A stretch of DNA of 13,025 nucleotides. Origin: Betaproteobacteria bacterium. GTDB lineage: Bacteria; Pseudomonadota; Gammaproteobacteria; Burkholderiales; Casimicrobiaceae. Location of the stretch: contig JANXZT010000038.1 of the NCBI GenBank assembly GCA_025355395.1, positions 1-13,025 on the forward strand. The letters are read 5' to 3'. The position numbers and the translations under genes are program-made. Positions 1 to 11,590 of the stretch are shown one piece after another. Within the stretch, counting starts at the first letter, position 1; every line of letters begins with the position of its first letter. The notes beneath the pieces are model-generated. The model had not been told where the DNA came from. It did not search any database and was given only the letters and a program-made list of their open reading frames with translations.

Positions 1-1637
1 CCGAAGGCAAGGCGATGTCGGAGCTGAAGAAGCTCAAGATGATGTCGCCGATGTCCGCCGAGGCAACGGTCGTTCGCAACTACATCGACACACTGCTGGG
101 CTTGCCGTGGCGCAAGAAGAGCAAGATCAGCAAGGACTTGGCCGCTGCCGTCAAGACGCTCGACGCCGATCATTACGGGCTCGAGAAGGTGAAGGAGCGC
201 ATCGTCGAGTATCTTGCCGTGCAGCAGCGCGTGGATCGGCTGAAGGCGCCAATCCTCTGCCTCGTCGGGCCTCCGGGCGTGGGCAAGACGTCGCTCGGCC
301 AGTCGGTGGCGAGGGCGACGGGCCGCAAGTTCGTACGCATGAGCCTGGGCGGCGTGCGCGATGAAGCCGAGATACGCGGCCATCGCCGCACCTACATCGG
401 CTCGATGCCCGGCAAGATTCTGCAGAACATGGCCAAGGTCGCGGTCCGCAATCCGCTCTTCCTGCTTGATGAAGTCGACAAGATGGGCATGGATTTCCGC
501 GGCGATCCGTCATCGGCGTTGCTCGAAGTGCTCGATCCGGAGCAGAACAACACGTTCGTCGATCATTACGTCGAAGTGGAGTACGACCTCTCCGATGTCA
601 TGTTCGTGGCAACGGCGAATACACTCAATATCCCGAGTCCGCTGCTCGACCGGATGGAAGTGATCCGCCTCTCCGGCTACACCGAGGACGAGAAAATCGT
701 CATTGCACGCCAGTATTTGTTGCCGAAGCAGATCAAGAACAATGGCTTGAAGCCCGACGAGATCCATGTCGCCGAGACTGCGTTGCGGGACATCGCGCGG
801 TATTACACCCGCGAGGCCGGGGTGCGCAGCTTCGAGCGCGAGATTTCCAAGATCTGCCGCAAGGTGGTGAAATCACTGCTGCTGAAGCAAACTGACGGCA
901 AGACGCGCAAGGCAAAGGGTCCTGTCGATATCTCGGCCAAGAATCTGGACAAGTATCTGGGCGTGCGCCGCTTCACCTATGGCATCGCGGAGAAGAAAAA
1001 CCAGATCGGCCAGGTCACCGGCCTTGCCTGGACTGAAGTCGGCGGTGATCTCCTGACCATCGAGGCGGTCGCGCTGCCCGGCAAGGGCAAGACCACCACC
1101 ACGGGCAAGCTGGGCGACGTTATGAACGAGTCGATCGCCGCGGCAGTTTCGGTGGTTCGGCATCGCTCGAAGATGCTCGGGGTTGCTCCGGACTTCTATC
1201 AGAAGACCGATCTGCATATTCACTTGCCGGAGGGTGCGACGCCCAAAGACGGGCCCTCGGCCGGCGCGGCGGTATGCACGGCCATCGTGTCGGTCCTCGC
1301 CGGCATTCCGGTACGCGCCGACGTGGCGATGACGGGCGAAATCACACTGCGCGGCGAAGTCTTGCCGATCGGCGGGCTCAAGGAAAAGCTGCTGGCGGCT
1401 CATCGTGGCGGCATCAAGACGGTGCTGATTCCGGAGGAGAATGTGAAAGATTTGGCTGAAATTCCAGACGAAATCAAGAACCGCCTCGAGATTCGTCCGG
1501 TGCGCTGGATCGAGCAGGTGCTCGACGCCGCACTCGAGCGCCCACCGGCGGCGTTATCGGAGGCCGCGGCGGAAGCCCCTGCTGTCCCTCCCGCCGCGGC
1601 ACCCGTCGATGAGAAGACCGCCGTGATCAAGCATTGA
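1..1637 (+). CDS. lon: Lon ATP-dependent protease, 5'-truncated by the window edge
   Basis: Lon is a cytoplasmic AAA+ serine protease that unfolds and degrades misfolded and regulatory proteins. The frame is open from base 3. Numbering from the first in-frame Met (base 15), Walker A GPPGVGKT is at residues 85-92 and Walker B FLLDEVDK at 149-156. The proteolytic Ser415 lies in DGPSAGAA and Lys458 in [10 protein letters not shown]. Against E. coli Lon (Ser679, Lys722) both residues are offset by 264, so about 260 N-terminal residues, the substrate-binding domain, lie outside the window. The Met at 15 is therefore internal and not the real start. The C-terminus carries an Ala/Pro-rich tail of about 30 residues after the protease domain, longer than in E. 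coli. A terminator follows 21 bases after the stop. The identification is secure. Confidence 0.97.
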   Translation, partial: EGKAMSELKKLKMMSPMSAEATVVRNYIDTLLGLPWRKKSKISKDLAAAVKTLDADHYGLEKVKERIVEYLAVQQRVDRLKAPILCLVGPPGVGKTSLGQSVARATGRKFVRMSLGGVRDEAEIRGHRRTYIGSMPGKILQNMAKVAVRNPLFLLDEVDKMGMDFRGDPSSALLEVLDPEQNNTFVDHYVEVEYDLSDVMFVATANTLNIPSPLLDRMEVIRLSGYTEDEKIVIARQYLLPKQIKNNGLKPDEIHVAETALRDIARYYTREAGVRSFEREISKICRKVVKSLLLKQTDGKTRKAKGPVDISAKNLDKYLGVRRFTYGIAEKKNQIGQVTGLAWTEVGGDLLTIEAVALPGKGKTTTTGKLGDVMNESIAAAVSVVRHRSKMLGVAPDFYQKTDLHIHLPEGATPKDGPSAGAAVCTAIVSVLAGIPVRADVAMTGEITLRGEVLPIGGLKEKLLAAHRGGIKTVLIPEENVKDLAEIPDEIKNRLEIRPVRWIEQVLDAALERPPAALSEAAAEAPAVPPAAAPVDEKTAVIKH

Positions 1638-1658
1638 AATTCTGGTGATCGAAAAGCG

Positions 1659-1682
1659 CGCGCCGCAAGGGCGCGTTTTTTT
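1659..1682 (+). terminator. Rho-independent terminator of lon
   Basis: A six-base-pair GC stem (CGCGCC 1659-1664 with GGCGCG 1670-1675) and a 5-base loop are followed by seven T residues (1676-1682). An A run at 1652-1655 could extend pairing with the T tract. It sits 21 bases downstream of the lon stop, as expected for the end of that transcript. Confidence 0.8.
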
Positions 1683-1837
1683 CGCATCTGCGCGCCTCAC
1701 TCGACTATTCTGGAGCCAGCCGACGTGCATCGGCAGTTTGGTCGCCAACCGCCACGCAAGACTTGCGCCACCGCGAATTCGTGTGCGGCTTCAAGCGAGC
1801 GATGTGGAAGAATCGGTTCGCTCTCCGCAGAGTGTGC

Positions 1838-1867
1838 TTGACATGCGGAAATTGCGATTGCTATAAA
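1838..1867 (+). promoter_or_regulatory. sigma70-type promoter of hupB
   Basis: A perfect -35 TTGACA (1838-1843) is separated by 18 bases from TATAAA (1862-1867), which matches the -10 consensus at five of six positions. Transcription would start near 1874, giving a leader of about 55 bases before the hupB GTG. The rest of the 291-base lon-hupB gap (1638-1928) holds the lon terminator and a 13-base dyad at 1755-1767. I see no gene in it. Confidence 0.8.
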
Positions 1868-1928
1868 GGACGTCCGGGATGCATTTTTTCTCATCGCCTA
1901 ACCGCACCACACGCTCGAAGGGGTACTC

Positions 1929-2201
1929 GTGAACAAATCCGAATTGATTGATGCCATTGCCAAGCACGCGGACATTTCCAAGGCGGCCGCCGGCCGTGCG
2001 CTCGATGCGGCAGTCAACTCGATCACGGGCTCGCTCAAGAAGGGCGATATCGTAACGCTGGTTGGATTCGGATCGTTCTACATCAGCAAGCGCACTGCAC
2101 GGCAGGGCCGCAACCCGCGCACCGGCGAGGCCATTAAGATCCGCGCTGCCAAAGTGCCCAAGTTCCGCGCTGGAAAAGCACTCAAGGATGCTGTAAACTG
2201 A
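1929..2201 (+). CDS. hupB: DNA-binding protein HU-beta
   Basis: HU is a small basic nucleoid protein that binds and bends DNA as a dimer with little sequence preference. The 90-residue product has the usual HU length. It contains GFGSF at 46-50, the arm motif RNPRTG at 61-66 with the intercalating Pro63, and the typical end [16 protein letters not shown]. Translation starts at GTG, supported by AAGGGG at 1918-1923 five bases upstream and by the family N-terminus [11 protein letters not shown]. It lies just downstream of lon, as is usual in proteobacteria, and has its own strong promoter. No terminator is visible before the tRNA genes 68 bases downstream, so a hupB-tRNA read-through transcript is possible. 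An IHF subunit is less likely given the sequence and the lon linkage. Confidence 0.97.
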   Translation: MNKSELIDAIAKHADISKAAAGRALDAAVNSITGSLKKGDIVTLVGFGSFYISKRTARQGRNPRTGEAIKIRAAKVPKFRAGKALKDAVN

Positions 2202-2269
2202 TTGGCTTCACTCGCGGTCCGTCACGTGTGGTTGCGGGTGCCGGACCTAGTACCGCGTGATGAGGGTGC

Positions 2270-2345
2270 GGGTGCTTAGCTCAGCTGGTAGAGCGTCGCC
2301 CTTACAAGGCGAATGTCGGGAGTTCGAGCCTCTCAGCACCCACCA
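2270..2345 (+). tRNA. tRNA-Val (anticodon UAC)
   Basis: A complete 76-base cloverleaf. The acceptor stem GGGTGCT (2270-2276) pairs with AGCACCC (2335-2341), followed by A73 and an encoded CCA (2343-2345). The anticodon stem TCGCC/GGCGA encloses loop CTTACAA with anticodon TAC at 2303-2305. The T-loop GTTCGAG and D-arm AGCTCAGCTGGTAGAGC are normal. It reads GUA and, by wobble, other valine codons. Confidence 0.97.
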
Positions 2346-2369
2346 GTGGTGGTGCGCGGAAGGATTCGA

Positions 2370-2446
2370 GGAGTGGTAGTTCAGTTGGTTAGAATACCGG
2401 CCTGTCACGCCGGGGGTCGCGGGTTCGAGTCCCGTCCACTCCGCCA
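2370..2446 (+). tRNA. tRNA-Asp (anticodon GUC)
   Basis: A complete 77-base cloverleaf. The acceptor GGAGTGG (2370-2376) pairs with CCACTCC (2436-2442), then G73 and an encoded CCA (2444-2446). The anticodon stem CCGGC/GCCGG holds loop CTGTCAC with anticodon GTC at 2404-2406. It begins 24 bases after tRNA-Val with no promoter between, so the two are one transcription unit ended by the hairpin at 2457-2480. Confidence 0.97.
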
Positions 2447-2456
2447 TTAACGACGA

Positions 2457-2480
2457 GGGCGAACGCCAGTTCGCCCTTTT
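2457..2480 (+). terminator. Rho-independent terminator of the tRNA unit
   Basis: The stem GGGCGAA (2457-2463) pairs perfectly with TTCGCCC (2470-2476) around a 6-base loop and is followed by TTTT. It starts 10 bases after the tRNA-Asp CCA end. The 91 bases between it and ppiD (2481-2571) show no convincing promoter. Confidence 0.85.
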
Positions 2481-2571
2481 GGTATCCGCGCCTCGTCCCA
2501 GGGCGCGGCAGAGCCGCTGCGGTGATTCTGAGCCGGCGGTCGTCAAGTGAAAAGGCCATCGAGCGCTTGTC

Positions 2572-4476
2572 ATGTTCGACGTAGTTCACAAGCACAAACG
2601 GGCGGTGCAAATCGTGCTGGCCCTGGTCACGCTGCCTTTCGCGTTTTTCGGCGTGGATTATTATTTTCGCGGCGGCGAGTCGATGCCGGAAGTGGCGCGC
2701 GTCGGCGACATCAGGATCACGCAGGCGGAGTTCGCCGAAACGCTGCGCGAGCAGCAGGACCGGATGCGTGCACAGCTGGGCGCCAACTTCGACCCGGCAA
2801 TGCTCGAGAACCCCGAAGTGCGCTTCGGCTTGCTCCAGCAGCTCATCAACCAGAAGGTCCTGCAGGACAAGGCCCGGCGTGATTCGCTGCGGGTTTCTGA
2901 TGCGCAGTTGCAGGAAGCGATCGCGGGCATCCCGGCGTTCCAGGTAGACGGCAAGTTCTCGGCAGATCGCTACCGGCAATTGCTGGCCGCGCAGAACATG
3001 AGCGCGCCGCAATTCGAAGAGCGCACGCGCCACGAGCTCACATTAAGCCCGTTGTCCGATCCGATCGCCCAGGGCAACATCGTCGCCCGGGCGAGTGAAG
3101 AGCGTTATCTCGGATTGCTCGAGCAGCAACGCGAGATCGCCGTCGCAATCATTTCGGCAGAGCCCTTTGTCAAGGACGTGAAGGTCGACGACGCGGCGGC
3201 GAAGAGCTTCTTCGACAGCAATGCAAAGGCGTTCCAGACACCGGAGCAGGCGCGCTTCGAGTATGTCGTGCTGACACCTGACGCGATACTGGGGCAAGTC
3301 AGCGTCGATCCAGCCGAAATCAAGGCGCAGTACGAATCAAACCTCAGGCAATATGGTCAGGAAGAGCAACGTTCCGCGGCGCACATCCTGATTGCGGTAA
3401 AGCCGGACGCGAAGCCCGAAGAGAAGGCAGCCGCCAAGAAGAAAGCGAGCGAGATCGCCGTGGACGCGAAGGCCGATCCGGCGAAGTTCGCGGACCTTGC
3501 GAAACGGTTCTCGGAAGATCCCGGATCGGCGAGCCAGGGGGGCGATCTTGGAAGCTTCGGACGGGGCACTATGGTCAAGGGCTTCGACCAAGCCGTGTTC
3601 GACATGAAGGTTGGTGACATCGCCGGCCCGGTCGAAACCGATTTCGGCTATCACGTGATCAAGCTCAACGGCATGACGCCGGCAACGACCCGGCCGTTCG
3701 AAGAGGTGCGGCCGCAGATCGAAGCCGACCTCAAGCGGCAAAAATCGAGTGGTCGCTTCGCTGCCGCTGCCGATCAATTTCAGAATCTTGTCTACGAGCA
3801 GGCGGATTCGCTGCAAGGTGTCGCCAAGGCGCTCAACCTGACGGTGCAAAGCTCGCCGTCGGCCACTCGCGCTCAAGCCCAGGCCATTGCTCAGGGCAAC
3901 GCCAAGTTCGTGGATGCGCTTTTCGCTCCGGAATCCGTCCAGAACAAGCGCAACACCGAAGCGATCGAAGTGGCGCCGAACACCTTGATGGCGGGCCGCA
4001 TCGTGGAATACAAGCCGGCAGCTCCGCTTCCGTTCGACCAGGTGAAGGACATCATCCGGCGGCAACTGGTGCGCCGGGCGGCAAGCGAGTCGACGCAAGG
4101 CGAAGGCACCCAAAAACTGTCGCAGCTCAGAGAGGGAAAGACGGAAAGCGATGTCGGGCTCGCATTTGGTCAACCGATCCGGGTTGATCGCAATCGGCAA
4201 CAGCCCGCCATCCCGGCGGACGCACTGAAACAAATCTTTCAGGCCGATGCCACCAAATTGCCGCAATACGTAGGCGCGCCGAACGAGGCCGGCGGGTTTT
4301 CGGTGTACAAGCTGATCCAGGTCATCACCCCATCGGCTGCCGATGACGTCAAGCTCACCGCGGCCGGCAACCGCATTGGCGAGCAACTCTCGCGGGAGTT
4401 GTTTGCAGCGTATCTCGAGACGTTGAAGGGCAAGACCCCGGTCAAAATCAATCAGGCGAACCTGGAAAAGCGCTGA
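2572..4476 (+). CDS. ppiD: PpiD-type periplasmic folding chaperone (SurA_N and parvulin domains)
   Basis: The product is probably a membrane-anchored periplasmic chaperone/peptidyl-prolyl isomerase that acts on proteins leaving the Sec translocon. The 634-residue sequence begins with a short cytoplasmic end (MFDVVHKHKR) and one membrane segment at about 11-30. A SurA_N-like chaperone region runs from about 35 to 165, and the parvulin domain from about 267 to 368 (AAHILI, SEDPGSASQGGDLGSFGRG, GPVETDFGYHVIKL). A long C-terminal region completes the usual PpiD layout. E. coli PpiD is 623 residues, so the length fits. The ATG at 2572 lacks a good Shine-Dalgarno sequence, but it places the membrane anchor exactly as in the family. 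Many PpiD parvulin domains have weak or no isomerase activity, so catalysis is not certain. The position after hupB and the two tRNAs is the common betaproteobacterial order. Confidence 0.93.
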   Translation: MFDVVHKHKRAVQIVLALVTLPFAFFGVDYYFRGGESMPEVARVGDIRITQAEFAETLREQQDRMRAQLGANFDPAMLENPEVRFGLLQQLINQKVLQDKARRDSLRVSDAQLQEAIAGIPAFQVDGKFSADRYRQLLAAQNMSAPQFEERTRHELTLSPLSDPIAQGNIVARASEERYLGLLEQQREIAVAIISAEPFVKDVKVDDAAAKSFFDSNAKAFQTPEQARFEYVVLTPDAILGQVSVDPAEIKAQYESNLRQYGQEEQRSAAHILIAVKPDAKPEEKAAAKKKASEIAVDAKADPAKFADLAKRFSEDPGSASQGGDLGSFGRGTMVKGFDQAVFDMKVGDIAGPVETDFGYHVIKLNGMTPATTRPFEEVRPQIEADLKRQKSSGRFAAAADQFQNLVYEQADSLQGVAKALNLTVQSSPSATRAQAQAIAQGNAKFVDALFAPESVQNKRNTEAIEVAPNTLMAGRIVEYKPAAPLPFDQVKDIIRRQLVRRAASESTQGEGTQKLSQLREGKTESDVGLAFGQPIRVDRNRQQPAIPADALKQIFQADATKLPQYVGAPNEAGGFSVYKLIQVITPSAADDVKLTAAGNRIGEQLSRELFAAYLETLKGKTPVKINQANLEKR

Positions 4477-4575
4477 TGGGACACATTCGCCCTACCGCGG
4501 CTGCGCATTGCCAAACGTCGATTCCCCCTGGAAGCATCGCCGCCCGATAATTCCCCCAGCGGTCGTCCTCCAAAT

Positions 4576-4607
4576 AAAAACGGCGATCCGCGGATCGCCG
4601 TTTTTTT
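4576..4607. terminator. Bidirectional terminator between ppiD and the DUF4124 gene
   Basis: A perfect inverted repeat CGGCGATCCG (4581-4590) / CGGATCGCCG (4591-4600) is flanked by five A (4576-4580) on the left and seven T (4601-4607) on the right. It can therefore act as a Rho-independent terminator on both strands. It lies between the convergent stops of ppiD (4476) and the DUF4124 gene (4624). Confidence 0.92.
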
Positions 4608-4623
4608 ATACACACTGGCAAGC

Positions 4624-5133
4624 TCACGCCGGGCACTGCTCCCGGAGGTAGGCTTCCAGCCGCTCGCCTTCCTTGCGCCGCATCCCCTCGTCCATGAACA
4701 CCCGCTCGCCCTTCTCGTTGAAGCGGTAGTAGGCAGTGTTGGTGTTCTGCATCGATTTCAGCTGGCCGCGGGTCTGCGCGCACGACTCTTGCCGCCGGGT
4801 GGCATCGGCGCGCGCCTTCTCGCTCTTGGCCGCATCGTCGTCGCGTTGCATCTGCCGCTTCCTGAGCTCGGCATCCTGATTCGCCATCTCCTTCACCGCA
4901 TTGGGATTGGCCGGCGGGGCCGCCGCATTGACCCGCTCGGCCTTGACGTTGGCCGCGGGCTGGGTGTCGGAATAGACGACATGGCCGTTGCTATCGACCC
5001 ATTTCCAGAGTGCCGCTTGCGCCGGCGCCACGAGCAAGGCCGCCAGGCAAAACACAACCGCCGCGGAAACTGCCGGGTGCGAAACGCGTCCGGCTGACCT
5101 GCGCGCAATGTAGCCGAAAGGGTAATCCAGCAT
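4624..5133 (-). CDS. Exported DUF4124-domain protein, function unknown
   Basis: A 169-residue secreted or periplasmic protein of unknown function. After a basic start (residues 1-19) there is a hydrophobic stretch at about 21-38 ending AQA-A, a plausible signal peptidase I site after residue 40. The DUF4124 motif follows at once: LWKWVDSNGHVVYSDTQP (42-59). Such motifs are found in many proteobacterial envelope proteins, but their role is not established. Residues 80-125 are highly charged and probably helical or coiled-coil (KEMANQDAELRKRQMQRDDD). Cys118 and Cys167 could form a disulfide. I chose the ATG at 5133 because AGAGG precedes it and a promoter at 5165-5193 would start RNA near 5158. 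An in-frame ATG at 5160 would then be almost leaderless. Confidence 0.85.
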   Translation of the reverse strand: MLDYPFGYIARRSAGRVSHPAVSAAVVFCLAALLVAPAQAALWKWVDSNGHVVYSDTQPAANVKAERVNAAAPPANPNAVKEMANQDAELRKRQMQRDDDAAKSEKARADATRRQESCAQTRGQLKSMQNTNTAYYRFNEKGERVFMDEGMRRKEGERLEAYLREQCPA

Positions 5134-5146
5134 GGGAGACCTCTGA

Positions 5147-6799
<1,653 letters not shown>

Positions 6800-6901
6800 A
6801 GCGGCGGCCGGCTTGTCACCGCCTGTTCCGGTCTTGCCGAGCCTCGTGCTTCCGGTGCAGTGCCGGCGTTAATCGTCTTGTGTCCGCGATCCGTGCAACT
6901 C

Positions 6902-8506
6902 ATGGCTGAATCTTCCCATTCCAGGATTCTGATCCTCGACTTCGGGTCGCAGGTCACGCAGCTCATCGCGCGCCGGTTGCGTGAGACCCACGTCTATTGC
7001 GAAATCCATCCGTACGATGTCGGTGCTGACGTCATCCGCAGTCTCGCTCCCCGCGGCATCATCCTTTCGGGCGGACCCAACAGCGTGATCGAGGGCGACA
7101 CGCCGCGGGCACCGGACATCGTGTGGACCCTCGGCGTGCCGGTGCTGGGAATCTGTTATGGCATGCAGGCGATGGCCGCGCAATTGGGCGGCGCGGTGGC
7201 CAGCGGCGCAGTTCGCGAATTCGGATATGCCGAAGTACGCGCACGCGGTCATTCCCGACTCTTTCGTGACCTCCAGGATCGCGTGAACGAGGAGCAGCAT
7301 GGGTTGCTCGACGTGTGGATGAGCCACGGTGACAAAGTGACCGAGCTCCCGCCGGGATTCAAGGTGATCGCAAGCAACGAGGCCTGTGCGATCGCTGCCA
7401 TGGCTGACGAGAACCGCCGGCTTTATGCCACGCAATTCCACCTCGAGGTGACGCACACCAGGCAAGGGGCCAACATCCTCGCGAGGTTTGCCCATGAGAT
7501 TTGCGGTTGCGGGCACGATTGGAACATGAAGGATTACAGGACCGAAGCGGTGGCCGCGATCCGCGCCCAAGTCGGCAACGACCAGGTCATCCTGGGGCTT
7601 TCGGGCGGCGTCGACTCGTCGGTTGCCGCCGCGCTGATCTTCGAGGCGATCGGCTCCCAGCTCACGTGCGTGTTTGTCGATCACGGTTTGCTTCGATTGG
7701 CAGAAGCCGAGCAGGTGATGGAGACATTCGCGCGGAACCTCGGTGTCAAAGTGATGCACGTCGATGCCTCGTCCGAATTCATGGCGGCGCTCCGGGGCGT
7801 CACCGATCCCGAACAGAAGCGCAAGATCATCGGCCGGGAGTTCGTGCATGTCTTCCAGCGTGAGTCGGCGCGGCTCGCCGAAACCGGCACCGCGGCGAAG
7901 TGGCTCGCGCAGGGCACGATCTATCCGGACGTGATCGAGTCCGCCGGCGGCAAGAAGAAGGCGCATACCATCAAGTCGCACCACAACGTCGGCGGACTGC
8001 CGGAGACCTTGCATCTAAAATTGCTCGAGCCTTTGCGCGAGCTCTTCAAGGACGAGGTGCGAGAGTTGGGCGTCACGCTCGGCTTGCCGCGGGATATGGT
8101 TTTCCGCCATCCGTTCCCAGGCCCGGGCCTTGGTGTCCGCATCTTAGGCGAGGTGACGCGCGAGCACGCCGCGTTGCTGCGCCATGCCGACGCCATATTC
8201 ATCGACGAATTGCGGATGGCGGTCGACGGCGCATCGGGAAAGAGCTGGTACGACCTGACGGCGCAGGCGTTCGCGGTCTTCCTGCCGGTTCGTTCCGTCG
8301 GGGTCATGGGCGATGGCCGCACCTATGAGCACGTCGTTGCGTTGCGCGCGGTGCAAACGATGGATTTCATGACCGCCGACTGGGCGCCATTGCCGCATGA
8401 GCTTCTGGCAAAGGTCTCTAACCGGATCATCAACGAAGTGCGCGGCATCAATCGCGTGGTATACGATATCTCGAGCAAGCCCCCCGCCACGATCGAATGG
8501 GAATGA
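6902..8506 (+). CDS. guaA: GMP synthase (glutamine-hydrolysing)
   Basis: GuaA converts XMP, ATP and glutamine to GMP, using ammonia released by its own glutaminase domain. The 534-residue protein has a class I amidotransferase domain (about 7-205) with nucleophile Cys85 in GICYGMQ, and His180 and Glu182 as the other triad members. The PP-loop ATP pyrophosphatase domain begins at [10 protein letters not shown] (231-240), and the C-terminal dimerisation domain ends in the conserved KPPATIEWE. The triad context reads QFHLEVTHT where nearly all homologues have QFHPEVTHT, so Leu replaces Pro between His and Glu. A few residues are inserted near ASGKSWYDL relative to E. coli. ATG 6902 is chosen because the family N-terminus begins just before [10 protein letters not shown]. 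No good Shine-Dalgarno is visible, and an in-frame start at 6860 would add 14 unconserved residues. Confidence 0.97.
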   Translation: MAESSHSRILILDFGSQVTQLIARRLRETHVYCEIHPYDVGADVIRSLAPRGIILSGGPNSVIEGDTPRAPDIVWTLGVPVLGICYGMQAMAAQLGGAVASGAVREFGYAEVRARGHSRLFRDLQDRVNEEQHGLLDVWMSHGDKVTELPPGFKVIASNEACAIAAMADENRRLYATQFHLEVTHTRQGANILARFAHEICGCGHDWNMKDYRTEAVAAIRAQVGNDQVILGLSGGVDSSVAAALIFEAIGSQLTCVFVDHGLLRLAEAEQVMETFARNLGVKVMHVDASSEFMAALRGVTDPEQKRKIIGREFVHVFQRESARLAETGTAAKWLAQGTIYPDVIESAGGKKKAHTIKSHHNVGGLPETLHLKLLEPLRELFKDEVRELGVTLGLPRDMVFRHPFPGPGLGVRILGEVTREHAALLRHADAIFIDELRMAVDGASGKSWYDLTAQAFAVFLPVRSVGVMGDGRTYEHVVALRAVQTMDFMTADWAPLPHELLAKVSNRIINEVRGINRVVYDISSKPPATIEWE

Positions 8507-8656
8507 ACGCAATGATCGGGAACGGTGGTCGACCGCGATGAACGAAATATTCGGCACCATCCGTCCGGCATGCACAATGGTGGAAGTCTCGGGACTCATC
8601 GATCCGCGCATGCTGATCGAGATTGAAGCCGACGCCATGATTGCCCCGCCCGCACC

Positions 8657-8660
<4 letters not shown>
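8505..8660 (+). pseudogene. C-terminal remnant of a RidA/YjgF-family gene
   Basis: The reading frame from the end of guaA to the TGA at 8658-8660 resembles only the last third of a Rid-family (YjgF/YER057c/UK114) protein. The stretch RERWSTAMNEIFG looks like the helix before the last strands, and RPACTMVEVSGLIDPRML followed by IEIEADAMI matches the conserved C-terminus. Complete Rid proteins are about 120-130 residues; here about 50 are left, or 40 from the first ATG at 8538. The upstream two thirds are absent because guaA ends at 8506. The spacing between MNE and RPA also looks a few residues short. The position of the catalytic Arg of RidA (PAR[ST]) is Cys, which would rule out canonical imine deaminase activity, though some Rid subfamilies also lack this Arg. 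The stop overlaps the next start (ATGA), so a short peptide may still be made and couple translation. Confidence 0.65.
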
Positions 8661-10384
<1,724 letters not shown>

Positions 10385-10484
10385 CGAAGCTCGCTCGAGG
10401 TGGAAGCGGGAATTGCGCACCAGGCAATGCAGCGCGCGGGTCGGAGGGCCATTCAGACACTATCGATTCTCCCGTTACAGGCCA

Positions 10485-11243
10485 TTAAAATACGGTGAAA
10501 CGGTGCTCCACGCTGCCGGCAGGCGCGCCGAGCGGATCGAAACTTCGCTCCAGAAAAATCGCTTGCCCCTCATGGCTGATCGCCACGATGGTCGAGCACC
10601 GCGTGCCGTACTCGGCGCTCACGATGAATGGCGCGGACAGGCGCCGTTCCCATTCGAGAGTGACGCCGGTATGCGGAAGATTGGCGTCGGGCGCTTCTGC
10701 CTTCGTGGCCAGGGCCGCGAACAAGGGATCGAAGTCATCTTCGCCTGCCGCGCACCATCGCGCGAAAGCATCACGCGTGCGGACGACCTTCGGCCATGGG
10801 GTATCGAGCTTCGCGTTCGAGATGGCGTGAACGCCCTGCTGCAGCGCATGCGGCCCCCCAGCGCGATTGGAAAGCCACCAGCCATGGCTGAGCGTACCGG
10901 CAAGCAGATTGAAGCCGTTGTAACGGGTCATGTCGGTCTTCCGGCGCGCGAGACTGGCGACCGGCGGAGCGGGATCGCTCAAGACCTCCGTCACCAGCGC
11001 GCCGCGCGTGGGAGCGGCCGGATCCTTAAGGCCGGGTTCGCGCACATTGGTCAGCAACGCCCAGCGTCCGCGCCGGTCGAGGCCAAGCCACGTCCCGCCG
11101 CCGCGCAAATCACGTCCCCCAAGCCAGCCTTCCTCCCGCCACGCCGCCGGACGTGCCGGCCGCGCATGCGATTCGTCGCGATTGGCCGCAATCACCAGCG
11201 CATGGCGCGGATGCGCGTTGAGTCCGATGACGGCGAGACACAC
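10485..11243 (-). CDS. NRDE (TANGO2-like) family protein
   Basis: A 252-residue protein of the NRDE/TANGO2 family, whose biochemical role in bacteria is unknown. Eukaryotic TANGO2 has been linked to haem and lipid handling. The family signature is clear: start MCLAVIGLNAHPRHALVIAA, NRDE at 21-24, GGRDLRGGGTWLGL at 42-55, TNVRE at 65-69 and TRG near 79-81. Cys2 would become the N-terminal residue after Met removal, as in Ntn-hydrolase-like proteins; whether it is catalytic is inference. I chose the GTG at 11243 because MCL is the conserved beginning, although the frame is open further upstream. No strong ribosome-binding site is seen. It lies 13 bases after the DUF4936 stop and is the last gene of the ygfZ-DUF4936-NRDE unit. 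Confidence 0.88.
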   Translation of the reverse strand: MCLAVIGLNAHPRHALVIAANRDESHARPARPAAWREEGWLGGRDLRGGGTWLGLDRRGRWALLTNVREPGLKDPAAPTRGALVTEVLSDPAPPVASLARRKTDMTRYNGFNLLAGTLSHGWWLSNRAGGPHALQQGVHAISNAKLDTPWPKVVRTRDAFARWCAAGEDDFDPLFAALATKAEAPDANLPHTGVTLEWERRLSAPFIVSAEYGTRCSTIVAISHEGQAIFLERSFDPLGAPAGSVEHRFTVF

Positions 11244-11256
11244 AACCGGACTTGGC

Positions 11257-11574
11257 CTAAGCGGCGTCGCTCGCGGCCGTCTCGCCCGACGCCACCGCGG
11301 CAAAACATTCGAGCTGCCGCTTGCCGTCCGTGGCGTGCTCATCGACGCCGCGCCGCCGCGCGCATTCGTGCAGGATCGCGCGGAAGTGGGCGACGTCGGC
11401 GACCGGCGCATAGACTTCCATCCACGTTTTCGGGTCGTCGCAACGCATGAGGAGCCGGCCCGTCACTCCGGTGCGCGCCTCGACGTCTGCAACCATCCTG
11501 GCGATGGCACGCAGAGCACGGGACTTCCCACCTTTGAGGCGGTAATAGACAAAAACCTCGGCCGATATGCCCAC
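11257..11574 (-). CDS. DUF4936-like small protein, function unknown
   Basis: A 105-residue soluble protein with no known function. It begins MGISAEVFVYYRLKGG and has a central TWMEVYAPV (50-58) and a late RQLECF (86-91). This pattern, with alternating strands and helices, I associate with DUF4936, probably a small ferredoxin-like alpha/beta fold. There is no signal peptide or membrane segment. The last 12 residues (SGETAASDAA) look disordered. The start is taken at GTG 11574, 16 bases after the ygfZ stop, with GGAA eight bases upstream. The frame is open much further, but that part overlaps ygfZ and shows no family similarity. The tight position between ygfZ and the NRDE gene implies co-transcription. 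The family assignment is from memory of motifs and is moderate. Confidence 0.72.
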   Translation of the reverse strand: MGISAEVFVYYRLKGGKSRALRAIARMVADVEARTGVTGRLLMRCDDPKTWMEVYAPVADVAHFRAILHECARRRGVDEHATDGKRQLECFAAVASGETAASDAA

Positions 11575-11590
11575 GACGACGATTCCGGTT

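Noticed and set aside
1719..1734. Second terminator after lon (GCCGA/TCGGC hairpin)
   Set aside because: Only five base pairs with a 6-base loop and a weak T run; the hairpin at 1659-1682 explains termination better.
1645..1951. Two overlapping short plus-strand frames in the lon-hupB gap
   Set aside because: They begin inside the terminator region or cross the hupB promoter and start, lack ribosome-binding sites, and have unusual Arg/Cys-rich products.
2247..3033. Minus-strand frames over the two tRNA genes and the ppiD start
   Set aside because: They read through tRNA antisense sequence, a common annotation artefact, with no independent evidence.
6800..6901. Terminator or separate promoter between guaB and guaA
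   Set aside because: A GGCGG/CCGCC pairing (6803-6823) exists but has no T tract, and no convincing -35/-10 pair was found, so an operon is the simpler reading.
6869..8014. 381-codon open frame on the minus strand opposite guaA
   Set aside because: Antisense to a secure essential gene, no family motif, and low-complexity composition. The same applies to the frame at 3337-4386 opposite ppiD.
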